This document shows positions 61,957 through 64,000 of a DNA stretch of 64,000 nucleotides, piece by piece (positions within the stretch are counted from its first letter, which is position 1; the number at the start of each line of letters is the position of its first letter). The stretch covers positions 312,001-376,000 of the forward strand of contig CAJNDS010000558.1 of the NCBI GenBank assembly GCA_905221605.1, read 5' to 3'. The position numbers and the translations under genes were made by a program. The DNA comes from Symbiodinium natans (Eukaryota > Sar > Dinophyceae > Suessiales > Symbiodiniaceae). Under the pieces are notes generated by a model that worked only from the letters and a program-made list of their open reading frames with translations, was not told the DNA's origin and did no database searches.

Positions 61957-62504
61957 GGCGGGTGCCTCTAGGGAAGAGGGGCCCGCAGGATTTGGGGTTT
62001 AGGGTAGGAGTGGGAGTTGCAGTGCAGGGTTTTGGAGGTTTTGAAGGTGATTCGGGGGGGCTCTGACAAACCCTAAACCCTAAGCCCTAAACCCTAAGGC
62101 CCTCAACCCTAAGCCGTCTTTGTTTTTGGGTCTTTTCCACCCCGTAACCTCATGCGACTTCCTACAGGCGCAGAGAATTCTAAGGCCCCCCGGAATCGGA
62201 CTTCCGAAAATCGGGCGCTTAATGGGGTCTTGGTATAATATTATACAGGGATCCTTATGATTTTGGGGTCTATGTTACAGGCCCCTGGGTATCGTATGCT
62301 ATCACTTTTGGATATTCATGGTAGCTTTAACTGGGTGAGTAGGGTAGGTATCGTCACAACTGCGTATTACCCTACTGGGCACTATTGCCGCCCCTCTTCT
62401 TACCACCCATAAACCTTCAAGCAGGGTTCAGGGGGGGGGGGGGGGGGTTCTCGGGTCGAATCAAATCAAGCAGTCGGCCTTCTTGAGATGCTCGGCATTC
62501 TCAC

Positions 62505-62643
62505 CTGACGAGATGTTCAGGGTTCAGGGTTTGGACCCTTTTTTCGGTAACAGTCCTGAAGGAACTCTCAGCCGGCAACCCCACGCCCTTTAAGTGTCCG
62601 ATTGTCAGCCTTTCTGCCTTAAAGCTGCAGCTGCAAAACGTTC
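62505..62643 (-). CDS. candidate exon with consensus splice sites
   Basis: 139 nt between CCCCACAG|GA and CAG|GTGAGA, both close to general eukaryotic consensus. Contains SFKAERLTIGHLKGVGLPAE and SSFRTVTEKRVQTLNPEHLV. No domain recognised. Confidence 0.5.
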
Positions 62644-62897
62644 CTGTGGGGTCGAAGAAGAGCCAACAGAACCAACATGTACCAAAAGCACAATTTCTCC
62701 TAATGCGCAGAGAGGGGGGGGGGGTCTCCAAACCCCTAAACCCTATGAACCCTAAACCCTACACCCTATTGGGAACCCGTACAACTGCTACTTATAGTTT
62801 GGGGGGGGGGGGGGGGCAGGGCCAATGCCAGCTGTAAACCTTGAACCCACAAGACTGGATTCTTGACTCCTGACCCAGCAACTCACAAAACCTACCC

Positions 62898-63017
62898 CAA
62901 AGGATCCATGTACTTATACAGTATATATTTGCATATTTGGGCCCTAAAGCAACCATGTAGGAACCCCTTTTAAGGCCCAAGTATATACCGTACATGCACG
63001 TGGATCCTTAGGGTACC
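62898..63017. mobile_element. family-C element
   Basis: AGGATCCATGTACTTATACA ... CATGCACGTGGATCCTTAGG, inner ATTTGGGCCC / GGCCCAAGTAT. Intact. Confidence 0.75.
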
Positions 63018-63519
63018 CCCAAGAGTTGAGAGCTTCGGATTCACGAGCTCGTGCGCTCCCACGCATGCGCTCCAGACCAGGCGCGGGCACATTCAAAACA
63101 TGTGATTTTTGTAGCCCGAAACCCTAAACCCTAAACCCTAGACCATAAACCCTAGACCCTAAACCCTAAACCCTAACCCTAAACCCTAAGCCCTAAACTT
63201 TCGGTGGGGGTTTCGGGCTCACAGGGCTTAGGATTATGTGTGAGGGGCTTGCAACTTCCGGCGCCTTTTCGGTTGGGCTTCAAGCTCTGCTAAGCTTGGG
63301 GCTTAGTTAGGGTTAGGGCTTCGAGTTTATATTGGAAGGTTTAGGGGTTTAGGGTTTGGGAGTTTACGTTTTTTGGGATTAAAGTCCGAAAAAGCTACCC
63401 TTCATCATAGGATCCCGTAGGAGGACCCCAGCTTATTCAGACGTCAGCTGCATAGTCTTGCTTCCGATAAAGCTTTGATGTTTATGGGGCGTGCGGTATT
63501 GGTTACTTATTTGCCTACG

Positions 63520-63690
63520 AACCCCCAAAAAGATAATTAAGAGATACTACTCCCTAAGATTGCCCTTATAAGGAGAACATTTTCTTTCCCAAAAAGACAA
63601 GAGATACTAATCCCTAATACTGCCCTGATAAGGAAGAACATTTTCTCATATTCTGGGTGGTTCTTAAGCAAAGAGTAGTTTGGGGAAGAG
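63520..63690. mobile_element. family-L element with internal duplication
   Basis: Two copies of GAGATACTA(C/A)TCCCTAA plus CCC(T/G)TATAAGGA...ACATTTTCT, period about 60 bp, bounded by CCCCCAAAAAGATAATT and TTAAGCAAAGAGTAGTTTGGG. Relatives: 39098-39240 (CAAAAACTACTCTTTGCTTA) and 51600-51690. Confidence 0.55.
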
Positions 63691-64000
63691 GGCTAGACCT
63701 TCAGCTGTATTTCGGCTGTAGGTGGTCAGGCTTGGGGGGTGAAATGGGCTAGACTCGAGCTTCAGCTCACTTTAGGGTTCATCATGTTAGGGTTTAGGGT
63801 TTAGGGTTTAGGGTTTAGGGTAAGGGGTTGGTGAAAAGAAGGGTATCTACAGGTTTTTTCTGGTTCAGCGTCGAGCGTCCTGGGCCCCCCCCCCCCCCCC
63901 CCCCCCCACCATGGTATCCCCCCCCCACCCCCCCCACCCCCACCCCACCCCCCCCAAGTCTACTCTACGGTCCCTACCCCTAACCCTAAACCCCCTAAAC

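Larger units (their letters stand above)
62650..64000. other. right-end region, no gene recognised
   Basis: Contains a G tract, a family-C element, telomere units at 63118-63200 and 63786-63822, a family-L element and a C-rich tail (63885-63960). No convincing exon was found. Confidence 0.5.

Noticed and set aside
1-64000. Window as a chromosome end or telomere-fusion site
   Set aside because: Arrays are short, alternate in orientation and lie within introns of recognisable genes along the whole window.

Overview
The window looks like nuclear DNA of a dinoflagellate (or a very close alveolate). Evidence: hundreds of Arabidopsis-type telomere units (TTTAGGG/CCCTAAA) scattered through the interior; no bacterial-style genes; tiny exons in long introns; 3' splice sites of the form AG|G; 5' splice sites that are GT, GC or GA; and dozens of short fold-back elements of the type called introners. 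I cannot name the species. The long single-frame ORFs are mostly chance reads through repeats; the real coding content is in exons of 30-190 nt.

Three genes are recognised, all on the minus strand and so read right to left. (1) About 37378 to 25221: a Ser/Thr protein kinase rebuilt from exons carrying the Gly-rich loop, helix E, HRDIKPSN, DFG, the activation loop, APE and a C-lobe segment; the beta3 lysine exon was not found. (2) 20294 to 13333: a Cid1/TUTase-like non-canonical poly(A)/poly(U) polymerase with all three catalytic aspartates, the central domain, the PAP-associated domain and the nucleotide-recognition motif. (3) 714 to the left edge, probably with further exons back to about 7000: a P-loop NTPase with a predicted membrane segment, cut by the window edge and with one reading-frame break. 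Other exons are proposed from open frame plus splice sites only. That evidence is weak here, because introns of the two domain-supported genes contain equally convincing decoys.

Between and inside genes lie telomere-unit arrays in both orientations, relatives with 7-, 8- and 9-bp units, AT microsatellites, long poly-C/poly-G tracts, local tandem duplications, and at least twelve families of 70-250 bp inverted-repeat elements. One family-B element is, to the base, the 113-nt intron between polymerase exons 1 and 2. Several elements of other families hold a telomere-unit array inside them.

The main novelty is this layering: fold-back elements that act as introns, invaded or expanded by telomere repeats, producing introns of 0.1-2.2 kb around micro-exons. 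No rRNA, tRNA, CRISPR, bacterial operon or recognisable virus was seen.
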